DNA from: Pseudomonas sediminis
GTDB taxonomy: Bacteria; Pseudomonadota; Gammaproteobacteria; Pseudomonadales; Pseudomonadaceae
NCBI RefSeq assembly: GCF_039555755.1
Contig: NZ_CP154631.1
Coordinates: 3,472,001 to 3,536,000 of the forward strand
Direction: 5' to 3'
Length of the DNA: 64,000 nucleotides
The notes below the pieces were generated by a model, which searched no databases, was not told the DNA's origin, and worked only from the letters and a program-made list of their open reading frames with translations. Positions within the stretch are counted from its first letter, which is position 1; each line of letters opens with the position of its first letter. This document shows positions 8,186-16,464 of the stretch, piece by piece. The position numbers and the translations under genes are program-made.

Positions 8186-9112
8186 ATGAATCTCAAACAG
8201 CTGCGTTACTTTGTGCGCATTGCCGAGTGCGGAAGTCTTTCCAAAGCTGCGGAGGAGCTGGGCGTCGCGCAGCCGGCGTTGAGCCAGCAGCTGCGAGCTC
8301 TAGAAGATGAGTTGGGGGTCGAGTTGGTCATCCGGCACTCAAGGGGAATAGTGCCCAATGACCTTGGGACGATGCTGTTGAGCCATTTCGGTACGATACT
8401 CAACGAGATAGGCAGAACCCGAGAATTGGTGCAGGACCTGACGCGCAATCCGACCGGAGAGGTCAGGCTTGGCGTGACAACCACCGCTGCTCGCGCCCTG
8501 ACTGCACCACTCGTAGCCAAGGTGCATGAGCATTATCCAGGCGTCACGCTGCGTGTGGTCGAGGCTATGAGCGGTACCCTGAGCCAGGCCTTGCAGCGCG
8601 ACAGCCTGGACCTTTCAATTCTCTACGAGCCGAACTTGCTGGAGGTCGACGACGCTGACCTGATGCCGATCCTCACCGAAGACTTGTTTCTTATCTCCCG
8701 GGACAAAGGCATCATAAAAAACAGGAAAGTGGTGACGTTTTCGATGCTGGAAGAGTTCCAGTTGGTTCTTCCCTGCTACCCGAATGTGCTGACGAAGTTG
8801 TTGTACGAAGTGGCGGCCAAGCGAGGGGTCAAGCTAAACGTCAAATTCGAGATCGACTCGTTGAGCAGCATCATAGAGCTGGTTAATGCGGATTTCTGCG
8901 CGGTACTCCCCCTCGTTTGCCTGGGCCGTGAGCTTGAGGAGGGACGATTGACGGCAACGCCCATCACAGACCCGCGGGTGAGCTGGAGCGTGCATGTCGC
9001 CGCTGCGCGCAAGGGCGTGCGATCACGCGCGGTGCGTGCCGTACACAATCTTCTGATCGAAGTCGTGAACGACATGGTCGAGAAGGGCGTCTGGCCCGCG
9101 CGGTTGCTCTGA
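8186..9112 (+). CDS. LysR-family transcriptional regulator
   Basis: The 308-residue protein has an N-terminal winged helix-turn-helix (residues 1-60: MNLKQLRYFVRIAECGSLSK, then AAEELGVAQPALSQQLRALE). A periplasmic-binding-protein-like effector domain follows from about residue 90. The N-terminal half resembles the Nac/CynR-like branch of LysR proteins. It is divergent from the TRAP/hydrolase/CobW/amidase cluster, the usual arrangement for a LysR regulator of a catabolic operon, so it is inferred to sense that pathway's substrate or product. The stop codon is directly followed by the relic of a U32 peptidase gene. Confidence 0.9.
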   Translation: MNLKQLRYFVRIAECGSLSKAAEELGVAQPALSQQLRALEDELGVELVIRHSRGIVPNDLGTMLLSHFGTILNEIGRTRELVQDLTRNPTGEVRLGVTTTAARALTAPLVAKVHEHYPGVTLRVVEAMSGTLSQALQRDSLDLSILYEPNLLEVDDADLMPILTEDLFLISRDKGIIKNRKVVTFSMLEEFQLVLPCYPNVLTKLLYEVAAKRGVKLNVKFEIDSLSSIIELVNADFCAVLPLVCLGRELEEGRLTATPITDPRVSWSVHVAAARKGVRSRAVRAVHNLLIEVVNDMVEKGVWPARLL

Positions 9113-9409
9113 TTAGTGCAGCGGCCGGCGAATGGTTTTCATCGGGCCTTCTGGGCTGATCTGCCCGACCACGCTGGCGGCGCTGCCCGGCTGCGGCAGG
9201 TTGAGAATCTTGCCCTTGATCTTACCGATCACGTGCATCTCGCACGGCTTGCAGTCGAATTTCAGGGTCAGCACTTCGTCGCCATGCACCAGCTGCATCG
9301 GCGCGACCTTGGTGCGCACACCGGTAACGCCCTTGGCCTGCTTGGGACACAGGTTGAAGGAGAAGCGCAGGCAGTGCTTGGTGATCATCACCGGCACTTC
9401 GACATTCAC
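9113..9409 (-). pseudogene. 3' fragment of a U32-family peptidase gene (RlhA/YdcP-like)
   Basis: The last ~99 codons read VEVPVMITKHCLRFSFNLCP, then VLTLKFDCKPCEMHVIGKIK. This is the Cys-rich C-terminus typical of U32 proteins of the RlhA/YdcP type, which act in 23S rRNA hydroxylation. The frame is open to 9484, but residues before about 9403 do not look like the family, and the other ~500 residues are missing. The fragment therefore marks a recombination breakpoint. The four cysteines in CLRFSFNLC and CKPC are those expected for the Fe-S cluster region. It could still be transcribed, but it is not expected to be functional. Confidence 0.7.
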
Positions 9410-9566
9410 AAAGACGTTAGACAAGCGTTTGAAGGTAAACCTGTGCTCAAGGCAAGCCTTAAAACTGGTTTGGCAGCGTTCCAAGGTTGAGGGGTGTGGG
9501 AGAGTTAGATCAGGAGCTGAACGCTCCGAGAAGGCGAAAAAAACGACAATTTGCGGGCTTTGGTTT

Positions 9567-9599
9567 GCTACAAAAATTGCTACAAACCGCTGCTACAAA
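9567..9599. repeat. Three direct GCTACAAA repeats
   Basis: GCTACAAA occurs at 9567-9574, 9579-9586 and 9592-9599, spaced 12 and 13 bp apart. They lie about 50 bp from the 3' end of tRNA-Ser, on the side where integrative elements normally insert. They could be arm-type integrase or excisionase sites left from an element. This is inference. Confidence 0.45.
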
Positions 9600-9651
9600 T
9601 TGCCGTTTGGTCACCCTCACAAATGCTTGATCTGTAAAGGTTTTTTCGATA

Positions 9652-9741
9652 TGGCGGGAAGATAGGGATTTGAACCCTAGGTGCCATTGCTGACACAACG
9701 GATTTCGAATCCGTCCCGTTCGACCACTCCGGCATCTTCCC
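9652..9741 (-). tRNA. tRNA-Ser (anticodon CGA)
   Basis: This 90-nt gene has the long variable arm of serine tRNAs. The acceptor stem pairs GGGAAGA with TCTTCCC, followed by discriminator G and an encoded CCA. The anticodon stem-loop reads GGATTCGAAATCC, giving CGA. The T arm contains GGTTCAAATCC. Its 3' end faces the accessory region at lower coordinates, so it is a plausible integration site for that DNA. Confidence 0.97.
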
Positions 9742-10258
9742 AAGCGGCGCGCATGATAACAGCTCATTGGACTTTGGCGAAGCTTATTTTTAATTTTTTC
9801 TTGTGCTATCAGTTGGTTGTGAAAACGCCCAGCAACCCGGCAAGGTGCGTCTAGCTGCTGGAAGGATTCCAATACGGCCATGCTAGGTTCCAGAGCCAGG
9901 CCTTTAAGCTGAGAGCTGGGACAGGTCGCCGAAACTGTGAAAATCATGCTTGGCACAACGCCACCGCCTGAACTACTCTCCGGTCACCGGGCTAACGAAG
10001 TGATCAACAGGCAGGATGCCGACCCCATACACTTCGTTAGCTCGGTGTTCATTGCTTGCGCTGGCCTGTGCGAGGCGAGCGGAAACGACAAAGCCCTCCG
10101 AAAGAGGGCTTTGCTGTTTCTGCAAGACGCTTTGCGCGTCTGCTGTCTGTTAAAAGCATCCCTGCTGCCTTTCCATTCCCGCCCTAAGCACCGTTGCTGG
10201 TTAGCCTAGGCGATATCTGGCGTTTTGCCATGTTGCCCCTGCCAGGTGGACTCCAGTA
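9742..10258. other. Gene-poor interval between tRNA-Ser and the RND operon
   Basis: I see no convincing protein gene in these ~515 bp. The interval contains a 12-bp inverted repeat and a strong terminator-like hairpin, listed below as a possible small RNA. The remaining sequence shows no coding pattern. Confidence 0.6.
9950..10120 (+). ncRNA. Possible small RNA with two stem-loops
   Basis: Two structured pieces lie in a gene-free interval. GCTAACGAAGTG (9991-10002) pairs perfectly with CACTTCGTTAGC (10030-10041) across a 27-nt loop. A 9-bp GC-rich hairpin, AAAGCCCTC/GAGGGCTTT (10090-10112), follows and resembles an intrinsic terminator, although the T-run is poor. This is the shape of many trans-acting sRNAs. 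The ends are approximate, the promoter was not identified and no known family was recognised. The hairpin could instead terminate the RND operon coming from the other strand. Confidence 0.35.
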
Positions 10259-13200
10259 TCAGTTGCTGCGCTGTAGGTGCGTCCTGTCGGTTTTGGGGGC
10301 TATCAGGTGCTCCGGCAGGTCGAGCAGGTCGGTGTCGTAGGTCTCCAGCGGCGGTGGACGCCGCTCGAAGCGGGCGCCGAGCACCAGCATGCAGGGCGTG
10401 AGCAGCAGGGTCAGCACCGTGGCGAAGGCCAGGCCGCCAGCGATGGCGCTGGATAGCTGCGTCCACCACTGTGTCGAGGGTGCGCCGAAACCGAGGCTTG
10501 GGGTGATCAGGTCGACGTTGATGCTGAGCACCATGGGCATCAGCCCGAGGATGGTGGTCACTGCGGTGAGCAGCACTGGTCGCAGGCGCAGGCTGCCGGT
10601 TTCCAGCGCCGCTTCACGCGGTTCCAGGCCCTGGCGACGCAACTGGTTGTAGGTGTCGATCAGGATGATGTTGTTGTTCACCACGATGCCGGCTAGTGCG
10701 ATCAGGCCCATGCCGACCATGACGATGCCGAACGACTGACCATTGACCAGCAGACCCATCAGTACGCCAGCGGTGGACAGGACGATGGCTGACAGCACCA
10801 GCGCCGCCTGGTAGAGGCTGTTGAACTGGGTCACCAGGATGATCGCCATGAGGAAGATGGCGACGACGAAGGCGGTCATCAGGAAGGTGGCCGCCTCGCG
10901 CTGGTCGGCATCCTCGCCGGCGAACTTCACCTTGACCTCGGCCGGTACATCGCCGAGCGCTTCGCGCAATGCCTTGAGGCGTTCGTCCAGGCGCGCACCT
11001 TCGGCCAGATCGGCCTGCAGGGTGATGGTGCGGTCGCCGTCCACGCGTCTCAGGGTGCCGACCTTGGGCGCAGGCTGCAGGTCGACGAAGTTGCTCAGCG
11101 GCACCTGGCCGGCCGGTGTGTTGAGGGTCAGGCGGCCGAGCTGGTCGAGCGAGCGCCAGTTGCCGGGCAGGCGCACACGGATGTCCACTTCGTCGGTGGC
11201 ATCTTCGGGGCGGTAGGTCGCCAGTTTCAGGCCGTTGGTGATCATCTGCACTGCGTTGCCGACGCTGAGCACATCGGCGCCGAAGCGTGCGGCGGCCTCG
11301 CGGTCGACCTTGATCCGCCACTCGATGCCGGGCAGGGCACGGTCGTCCTCGATATCGGCGAAGCCGCCGAGGCGCGTCATTTCCCCGCGGATACGCTCGA
11401 CCCACTGCTCGCCCAGTTCAGGGTCCAGCGAGCTGATCTGCAATTTCACCGGCTTGCCGTCGGTGGGGCCCTGTTCCTGCTTGCGGAACTCCAGCACCAC
11501 GCCAGGTATACCCGCGGTACGCTGGCTCATTTCGGCGAGGATGTCCTTGGCCGGGCGGCGCTGGTGCCAGTCGACGAACTGAAATTGCAGGGTGCCGATC
11601 ACGTCGGCGCCGAGCTGGCCTTGCTGGCCTTCCGGCTGGGCCAGGGAGCGTGCATATAGCGCCTTGACCTCGCGCATGCCGATCACCTGCTTTTCCACCT
11701 GCTGGAGCAGGGCGTCCTTCTCCTGCACCGACAGATCGCCGCGAGCGCGCAGCCAGATCTGCGCACTTTCCGGCTCGACGTCGGGGAAGAATTCCACGCC
11801 ATGGTTGAAGCGCCCGTAACCGACGTAGATCAGGGCGATCAGCGCGAGCATGCCGAGCAGGGTCAGGCCCGGGCGCTTGAGTAGCGTCGCCAGCAGATTG
11901 CGGTAGGCGTTGCCGGTGCGATTGGCGCTGGGGGCTTGCGGGCGTGCCTGGCCGCCAGTGACGGCGCCGAGCACCGGCAGAAATACCAGGGCCATGGCCA
12001 GCGAGGCCAGCAGGCAGAGAATCACGGTGGCCGGCAGGTACTTCATGAACTGGCCGACCACGCCGGGCCAGAACAGCAGCGGCAGGAACACCACCAGGGT
12101 GGTGGCAGTGGAGGCGATTACCGGCCAGGCCATCCGTGTCGCGGCATTGGCCCAGGCCTGGCGCGGCGTCTGGCCCTGTTGCAGGTAGCGGTCGGCCAGC
12201 TCGGAAACGACGATGGCCCCATCCACCAGCATGCCAGCCACCAGAATCAGGCTGAACAGCACGACGATATTGAGGGTGAAGCCGAGCATCCAGATCAGCA
12301 GGATGCCGCTGAGGAAGGCGCCGGGAATGGTCAGGCCGACCAGCAGCGCCGACCGCATGCCCATGCTCGCCACCACCAGGATCAGTACCAGGACGATGGC
12401 GGTAAGCACGTTGTTGAGCAGGTCGCCGAGCATGTTCTGCACTTCCTGCGACTGATCCATGATGTAGCTGACTTCCACCCCTGGCGGCAGCAGGGGCTTG
12501 GCCTGCTCCATCAGTGCCTTGACCTGATCGATGGTCTCGATGATGTTGGCGCCGCTGCGCTTGGCCACTTCCAGCACGATGGCGGGCTGGCCGTTGATGC
12601 GGGCGAAGCCGGTCGGGTCCTTGAAGGTGCGGCGGATGGTGGCGACGTCGGCGAAGGTGACCACGCTGTCGCCGACTACCTTGATCGGCATGCGCATCAC
12701 GTCTTCGAGGTCTTCGATGACGCCAGGCACTTTCATGCTCATGCGGCCGGCGCCGGTGTCCAGGCTGCCGGCGGCGACCAGGCGGTTGTTGCGGCTGACC
12801 AGATTGAACAGTTCGTTGTAGTCGATGCCGTAGCTGTCGAGCACTTGCGGGTCGACGACGATTTCCAGCAGGTCTTCACGGTCGCCGCCAATGGTCACCG
12901 AGAGCACCTCGGCGATGCCTTCCACGTTCTCCTTCAGGCGCCGGGCGATATACACCAGCTCGGTTTCGGCGATGGGGCCGGACAGGCCCACCGACAGCAC
13001 CGGGAACAGCGCCACATTGACTTCGGTAACGGTCGGCTCGTCGGCCTCTTCAGGCAGCTTGCTGCGCGCGGTATCGACCTTCTCGCGCACGTCGGCCAGC
13101 GCTACCTTGGCATCGAAGCCTGCGTCGAACTCCAGCGTTACCGAGGCGTGGCCTTCGCTGGAGACCGAGCGCATTTCCTTGACGCCCTCGAGGCTGCGCA

Positions 13201-13414
13201 GCTCCTGCTCCAGCGGGCGTACCAACAGGCGTTCGCCGTCTTCCGGGCTGATGCCTTCGAGAGTTACCGAAACGTAGATGATGGGAATGACCACGTCCGG
13301 GTTGGATTCCTTGGGCATGGCGATGTAGGCCACCAGCCCGCCGCAGAGCAGGAACAGCAGGATCAGGATGGTGGTGCGACTACGGTCGAGTGCGGCGGCG
13401 ATCAGTGCGTGCAT
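10259..13414 (-). CDS. RND efflux pump inner-membrane transporter
   Basis: This 1051-residue protein has the AcrB/HAE1-type layout: one N-terminal membrane helix, a large periplasmic loop (about 30-330), helices 2-6, a second large loop and helices 8-12. It exports drugs, solvents or other toxic compounds by proton antiport, together with an adaptor and an outer-membrane channel. TM4 reads GMLVDGAIVVSE, so one of the two usual adjacent Asp residues is Gly; this variant is common in part of the family. I chose ATG 13414 (MHALIAAALDRSRTT), which lies two bases after the adaptor stop, over a start 21 nt upstream. No outer-membrane factor gene is adjacent, so the channel must be supplied from elsewhere. 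Confidence 0.92.
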   Translation of the reverse strand: MHALIAAALDRSRTTILILLFLLCGGLVAYIAMPKESNPDVVIPIIYVSVTLEGISPEDGERLLVRPLEQELRSLEGVKEMRSVSSEGHASVTLEFDAGFDAKVALADVREKVDTARSKLPEEADEPTVTEVNVALFPVLSVGLSGPIAETELVYIARRLKENVEGIAEVLSVTIGGDREDLLEIVVDPQVLDSYGIDYNELFNLVSRNNRLVAAGSLDTGAGRMSMKVPGVIEDLEDVMRMPIKVVGDSVVTFADVATIRRTFKDPTGFARINGQPAIVLEVAKRSGANIIETIDQVKALMEQAKPLLPPGVEVSYIMDQSQEVQNMLGDLLNNVLTAIVLVLILVVASMGMRSALLVGLTIPGAFLSGILLIWMLGFTLNIVVLFSLILVAGMLVDGAIVVSELADRYLQQGQTPRQAWANAATRMAWPVIASTATTLVVFLPLLFWPGVVGQFMKYLPATVILCLLASLAMALVFLPVLGAVTGGQARPQAPSANRTGNAYRNLLATLLKRPGLTLLGMLALIALIYVGYGRFNHGVEFFPDVEPESAQIWLRARGDLSVQEKDALLQQVEKQVIGMREVKALYARSLAQPEGQQGQLGADVIGTLQFQFVDWHQRRPAKDILAEMSQRTAGIPGVVLEFRKQEQGPTDGKPVKLQISSLDPELGEQWVERIRGEMTRLGGFADIEDDRALPGIEWRIKVDREAAARFGADVLSVGNAVQMITNGLKLATYRPEDATDEVDIRVRLPGNWRSLDQLGRLTLNTPAGQVPLSNFVDLQPAPKVGTLRRVDGDRTITLQADLAEGARLDERLKALREALGDVPAEVKVKFAGEDADQREAATFLMTAFVVAIFLMAIILVTQFNSLYQAALVLSAIVLSTAGVLMGLLVNGQSFGIVMVGMGLIALAGIVVNNNIILIDTYNQLRRQGLEPREAALETGSLRLRPVLLTAVTTILGLMPMVLSINVDLITPSLGFGAPSTQWWTQLSSAIAGGLAFATVLTLLLTPCMLVLGARFERRPPPLETYDTDLLDLPEHLIAPKTDRTHLQRSN

Positions 13415-13415
13415 C

Positions 13416-14498
13416 TCAACTGCCCTCGGCCGCAAGTTGCGTGCGTACCTGCTGGCCGGGTTGGACGAAGCCCTGGCCGAGGGTGATCAACGCCACTTTC
13501 GACGGCAGACCGCTGACCCAGGCACCCTGGTTGTCGACGCTGATCAATTGCACCGGCGTGAACTCGACGCGCTGCGCATCGTTGACCCACTTGACGCCGT
13601 GGCGGCCGCTTTCATCCAGGCTGAGCAGGGCAGGGGACAGGCGATGAGCCATGGCCTTGCCAGTCTGGATGTGCAGGGTGGCGCTGGCACCGGCCAGACG
13701 CAGGCCTTCCGGGTTGTCCACCTTGACCTCGATGCGGAAGCTGCGTGAGCCGGGATCGGCAGCTGCGGCGATAAAGTGCAGCTCGCCTTGCAGCGTACGG
13801 CCGTCGAGCAGTTCAACCTTTACCGGTTGGCCCAGTTCGAGCTGGGTGACCTGCTGCTGGGCAATCTGTGCGCTGACCTTGAGGCGGTCGATATCTACCA
13901 GGGTCAGCAGGCTCTGCCCGGGCTGGACGAAATCGCCCAGTTCGACCATGCGCTGGTCATAGATGCCGGCAAACGGCGCCCTGATCTTGGTGTTGCGCTG
14001 CTGCAAGCGTGCGCTGTCGAGCTCGGCGCGGGCTTTGGCCAGCTCGCTTTCCAGGCGCATCAACTCGTTGGCCGAGACCAGGCTGCGTTCACGCAGGCGC
14101 TTGGCGGCGGTGACGTCGCTCTGACGCTGGCGCACATCGGCCTCGCTGCGCGCGACCTGCGCTGGGCGGTCGTCTGGTGAAATGCTCAACAGCAATTGAT
14201 CGGCAGCGACGCGGTTGCCTTTGTCCTGATCCAGGTTCTGCACGCTGCCGCTGACCTGGGCGCGCAGTTCCACTCGGCGCCAGGCTTCGATCTGTCCCTG
14301 CACCACATGCTGGCGTTGCATGGGTTGGGCTTCCAGCCATTGAATTTCGACGCGCGCCAGATCGTTGGTGATGACGGGTTGGTCGGGCTCGACATCGTCA
14401 CGAGCGACGAAACGATCGCCGCTGAACAGCCAGGCCAACAGCAGGACTGCAATGACGACGGCAATGATCCAGGGACGCTTGCTGAGTTGGGCGAACAT
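13416..14498 (-). CDS. RND efflux periplasmic adaptor (membrane-fusion protein)
   Basis: The 360-residue protein has an N-terminal membrane anchor (about residues 9-26). A lipoyl/barrel-sandwich half-motif follows around residues 75-105 (VELRAQVSGSVQNLDQDKGN). Next comes an alpha-helical hairpin with coiled-coil character (about 110-165), the second lipoyl half (IRAPFAGIYDQRMVELGDFV) and a beta-barrel domain. This is the standard HlyD/AcrA architecture. It starts seven bases after the tetR stop and ends two bases before the RND pump start, so the three genes form one operon. Confidence 0.92.
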   Translation of the reverse strand: MFAQLSKRPWIIAVVIAVLLLAWLFSGDRFVARDDVEPDQPVITNDLARVEIQWLEAQPMQRQHVVQGQIEAWRRVELRAQVSGSVQNLDQDKGNRVAADQLLLSISPDDRPAQVARSEADVRQRQSDVTAAKRLRERSLVSANELMRLESELAKARAELDSARLQQRNTKIRAPFAGIYDQRMVELGDFVQPGQSLLTLVDIDRLKVSAQIAQQQVTQLELGQPVKVELLDGRTLQGELHFIAAAADPGSRSFRIEVKVDNPEGLRLAGASATLHIQTGKAMAHRLSPALLSLDESGRHGVKWVNDAQRVEFTPVQLISVDNQGAWVSGLPSKVALITLGQGFVQPGQQVRTQLAAEGS

Positions 14499-14504
14499 GT
14501 GGGT

Positions 14505-15158
14505 TTACTCGCTGAGGGCAGGCGCTGTGTGCAGCGCGGCGGCCTGGCCTTGCAGGCCGGCAATGATGAAGTCGGTGACGCGATCGAAATACGCATCCAG
14601 TTCGATGTATTCGGCCCAGTGCGCGAAACCACCGGAGGCGATGCGCGCCATGACGCCATTGACGCAGGCCTCCACGCCCCAGAGCAGATGCTGGCAGTGT
14701 GCGGGGGAGAGTTGTAGGCCGAAGCTGTTCTGCAGCAGGCCGCTGAACAGCGTCATGTACTGGTGTTCAAGTTCGATGAACTGGTCGCGGTAGAGCGCTT
14801 CCAGGCGTTCCTGAAAAGCTGGGCGGTCGCACAGCAGGCAAAGCTGCGCTTGCAGCGGATCGGCGTGGAGCAATTCGAAGGCGCGGCGAATCACCAGGCG
14901 CATGGCTTTGTCCGCGGGTGCAGTGCGGGAAATCTCCTGCATCTCGGCCAGGTGCTGGCGCGAGCAATCCAGCACCAGGCGCGCATAGAGCGCTTCCTTG
15001 CTGGAAAAGTGCTTGTACACCGTGCCCTTGCCAATGCCGGCGTGACGGGCCACCTCGGCGATGGTGACGCGATCCCAGGATTGTTCCTGAAATAGCTGGC
15101 GAGCGGATTGCAGCAGGGCGTTTTCCCGCTGCTGGAAGAGCTGATCCTGATAGCGCAT
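14505..15158 (-). CDS. TetR-family repressor of the RND operon
   Basis: The 217-residue protein has a TetR helix-turn-helix at about residues 25-60 (WDRVTIAEVARHAGIGKGTV then YKHFSSKEALYARLV) and a variable ligand-binding domain after it. It is the first gene of the tetR-adaptor-RND operon. An excellent palindrome lies 17 bp upstream of its start, so it very probably represses its own operon and releases on binding a pump substrate. ATG 15158 is preceded by GGAACCGTT. Confidence 0.92.
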   Translation of the reverse strand: MRYQDQLFQQRENALLQSARQLFQEQSWDRVTIAEVARHAGIGKGTVYKHFSSKEALYARLVLDCSRQHLAEMQEISRTAPADKAMRLVIRRAFELLHADPLQAQLCLLCDRPAFQERLEALYRDQFIELEHQYMTLFSGLLQNSFGLQLSPAHCQHLLWGVEACVNGVMARIASGGFAHWAEYIELDAYFDRVTDFIIAGLQGQAAALHTAPALSE

Positions 15159-15174
15159 AACGGTTCCGGGTTTC

Positions 15175-15207
15175 GTGACCAGCGGTCATGCTATGACTGT
15201 TGGTCAC
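15175..15207. promoter_or_regulatory. TetR-type operator palindrome
   Basis: Two 15-bp arms are separated by GCT. The left arm GTGACCAGCGGTCAT matches the reverse complement of the right arm ATGACTGTTGGTCAC at 13 of 15 positions. It sits immediately upstream of tetR, where it would cover the promoter of the efflux operon. Binding by the adjacent TetR protein is inferred. Confidence 0.8.
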
Positions 15208-15279
15208 GATGCGGCAATACGGGAGTTGTAACAAGGCAATTGGGGAGGGGTAGCCGTTCACTGCCTCATTCACCGCAAG

Positions 15280-15315
15280 GCGGGGCTCCTACAGGGATAC
15301 GTGTAGGAGCCCCGC
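15280..15315. repeat. REP-like palindrome (GTAGGAGCCCCGC)
   Basis: GCGGGGCTCCTAC (15280-15292) and GTAGGAGCCCCGC (15303-15315) form a perfect 13-bp stem with a 10-bp loop. This is a typical Pseudomonas extragenic palindrome. It lies between the tetR promoter and the metR stop; the same unit recurs at 58196. Confidence 0.8.
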
Positions 15316-15379
15316 TCCGGGGCGAGGCTTCTAACCCGCCCTACGACATTCGCTCGATCCTTGTCCCATCAAGCGACGC

Positions 15380-16297
15380 TCAACGCGCCACGCTGACGCC
15401 TTCGAGGCTGGCGAAGGAGGTGTCCTTGGCGGTGAGCAGGAAGTCGCGCATGAACGGTGCGTCGAGCATGTCGGTGCGTATCGCCGCGTAGAGCGTGGCG
15501 AACAGGCCCTTTTCTCCGAGGCGCTTGGCACTGACGTAGCCGCGCGAGCTGTACTCGTGCAGCGCCCAGTTGGGCAGCCCGCATACGCCACGACCGCTGG
15601 CCACCAGCTGCATCATCATCACCGTCAGTTCGGAGGTGCGCACCTGCGCCGGCTCGATATCGTTGGGCTCGAGAAAGCGCGTGAAGATGTCCAGGCGATC
15701 GCGCTCTACCGGGTAGGTGATCAGGGTCTCCGTGGCCAGGTCCTGGGGCTGGATAAAGGCCTTGTGTGCCAGGCGATGCTGATTGGCGACAGCCAACATC
15801 GCCTCATAGGTGAACAGTGGTACGTAGGTGATGCCAGCCAGCTCGATGGGATCTGAGGTCACCACCAGGTCCAGGTCGCCACGGGCCAGTGCCGGCAGTG
15901 GGGCGAAGGAGAAGCCCGAGGCCAGGTCCAGTTCCACTTCCGGCCAGGCATCGCGGAACTGGTCGATGGTCGGCATCAGCCACTGAAAGCAGCTGTGGCA
16001 CTCGATGGCCATGTGCAAGCGGCCAGCGGTGCCGCCCGCCAGGCGCGCCAGGTCACGCTCGGCGCCGCGCAGCAGGGGCAGGGTGGCGTCGGCCAGTTGC
16101 AGCAGGCGCAGGCCGGCGCTGGTGAAGCGCACAGGCTTGGTCTTGCGCACGAACAGCTGCAAGCCGAGGCGCTCTTCCAGTTCCTTGAACTGGTGCGACA
16201 ACGCCGACTGGGTCAGGTGCAGGCGCTCGGCGGCTTCCACCAGGCTGTCGGTCTCGCGCAGGGCGTGCAGGGTTTTCAGGTGGCGTAGCTCGAGCAT
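15380..16297 (-). CDS. metR: LysR-type methionine regulator MetR
   Basis: The 305-residue LysR protein has its helix-turn-helix at residues 1-60 (LVEAAERLHLTQSALSHQFK). Its effector domain is MetR-like (TAGRLHMAIECHSCFQWLMP; ITYPVERDRLDIFTRFLEPN). MetR activates methionine biosynthesis genes with homocysteine as co-effector. The gene is divergent from metE, the classical MetR target, and a MetR-type box lies in the shared intergenic region. The identification rests on sequence and context together. Confidence 0.93.
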   Translation of the reverse strand: MLELRHLKTLHALRETDSLVEAAERLHLTQSALSHQFKELEERLGLQLFVRKTKPVRFTSAGLRLLQLADATLPLLRGAERDLARLAGGTAGRLHMAIECHSCFQWLMPTIDQFRDAWPEVELDLASGFSFAPLPALARGDLDLVVTSDPIELAGITYVPLFTYEAMLAVANQHRLAHKAFIQPQDLATETLITYPVERDRLDIFTRFLEPNDIEPAQVRTSELTVMMMQLVASGRGVCGLPNWALHEYSSRGYVSAKRLGEKGLFATLYAAIRTDMLDAPFMRDFLLTAKDTSFASLEGVSVAR

Positions 16298-16341
16298 GGC
16301 GATTCTCTAAAAGGTTTCACTCATCCAGTGGCGTGTCTGGA

Positions 16342-16354
16342 TGAAAATGGTTCA
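16342..16354. promoter_or_regulatory. MetR binding box
   Basis: TGAAAATGGTTCA fits the MetR consensus TGAA-N5-TTCA exactly. It lies 45 bp upstream of the metR start and 110 bp upstream of metE, so it can serve both divergent genes. Confidence 0.8.
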
Positions 16355-16464
16355 TACAGCTTACATGAGTAAATCTTTAGATCAAGACGAAAATCTTGAG
16401 TTTGTCTCACTCGGTGTCGGTGCCGAGAATGGCGCCATCTCGATTGATTCTGGAGTTTCACGAC

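Noticed and set aside
9567..9599. CRISPR array
   Set aside because: Only three 8-bp repeats with about 5-bp spacers; no array of proper unit size occurs anywhere in the window.
9510..9956. 148-codon minus-strand frame across tRNA-Ser
   Set aside because: It overlaps the tRNA gene completely and has no family-like sequence.
11936..13486. 516-codon plus-strand frame across the RND gene
   Set aside because: It is the reverse shadow of the RND transporter; its product is low-complexity His/Gly/Asp-rich and matches nothing.
16298..16464. Riboswitch upstream of metE
   Set aside because: No cobalamin or SAM riboswitch core could be traced in the 167 bp; the MetR box explains control.
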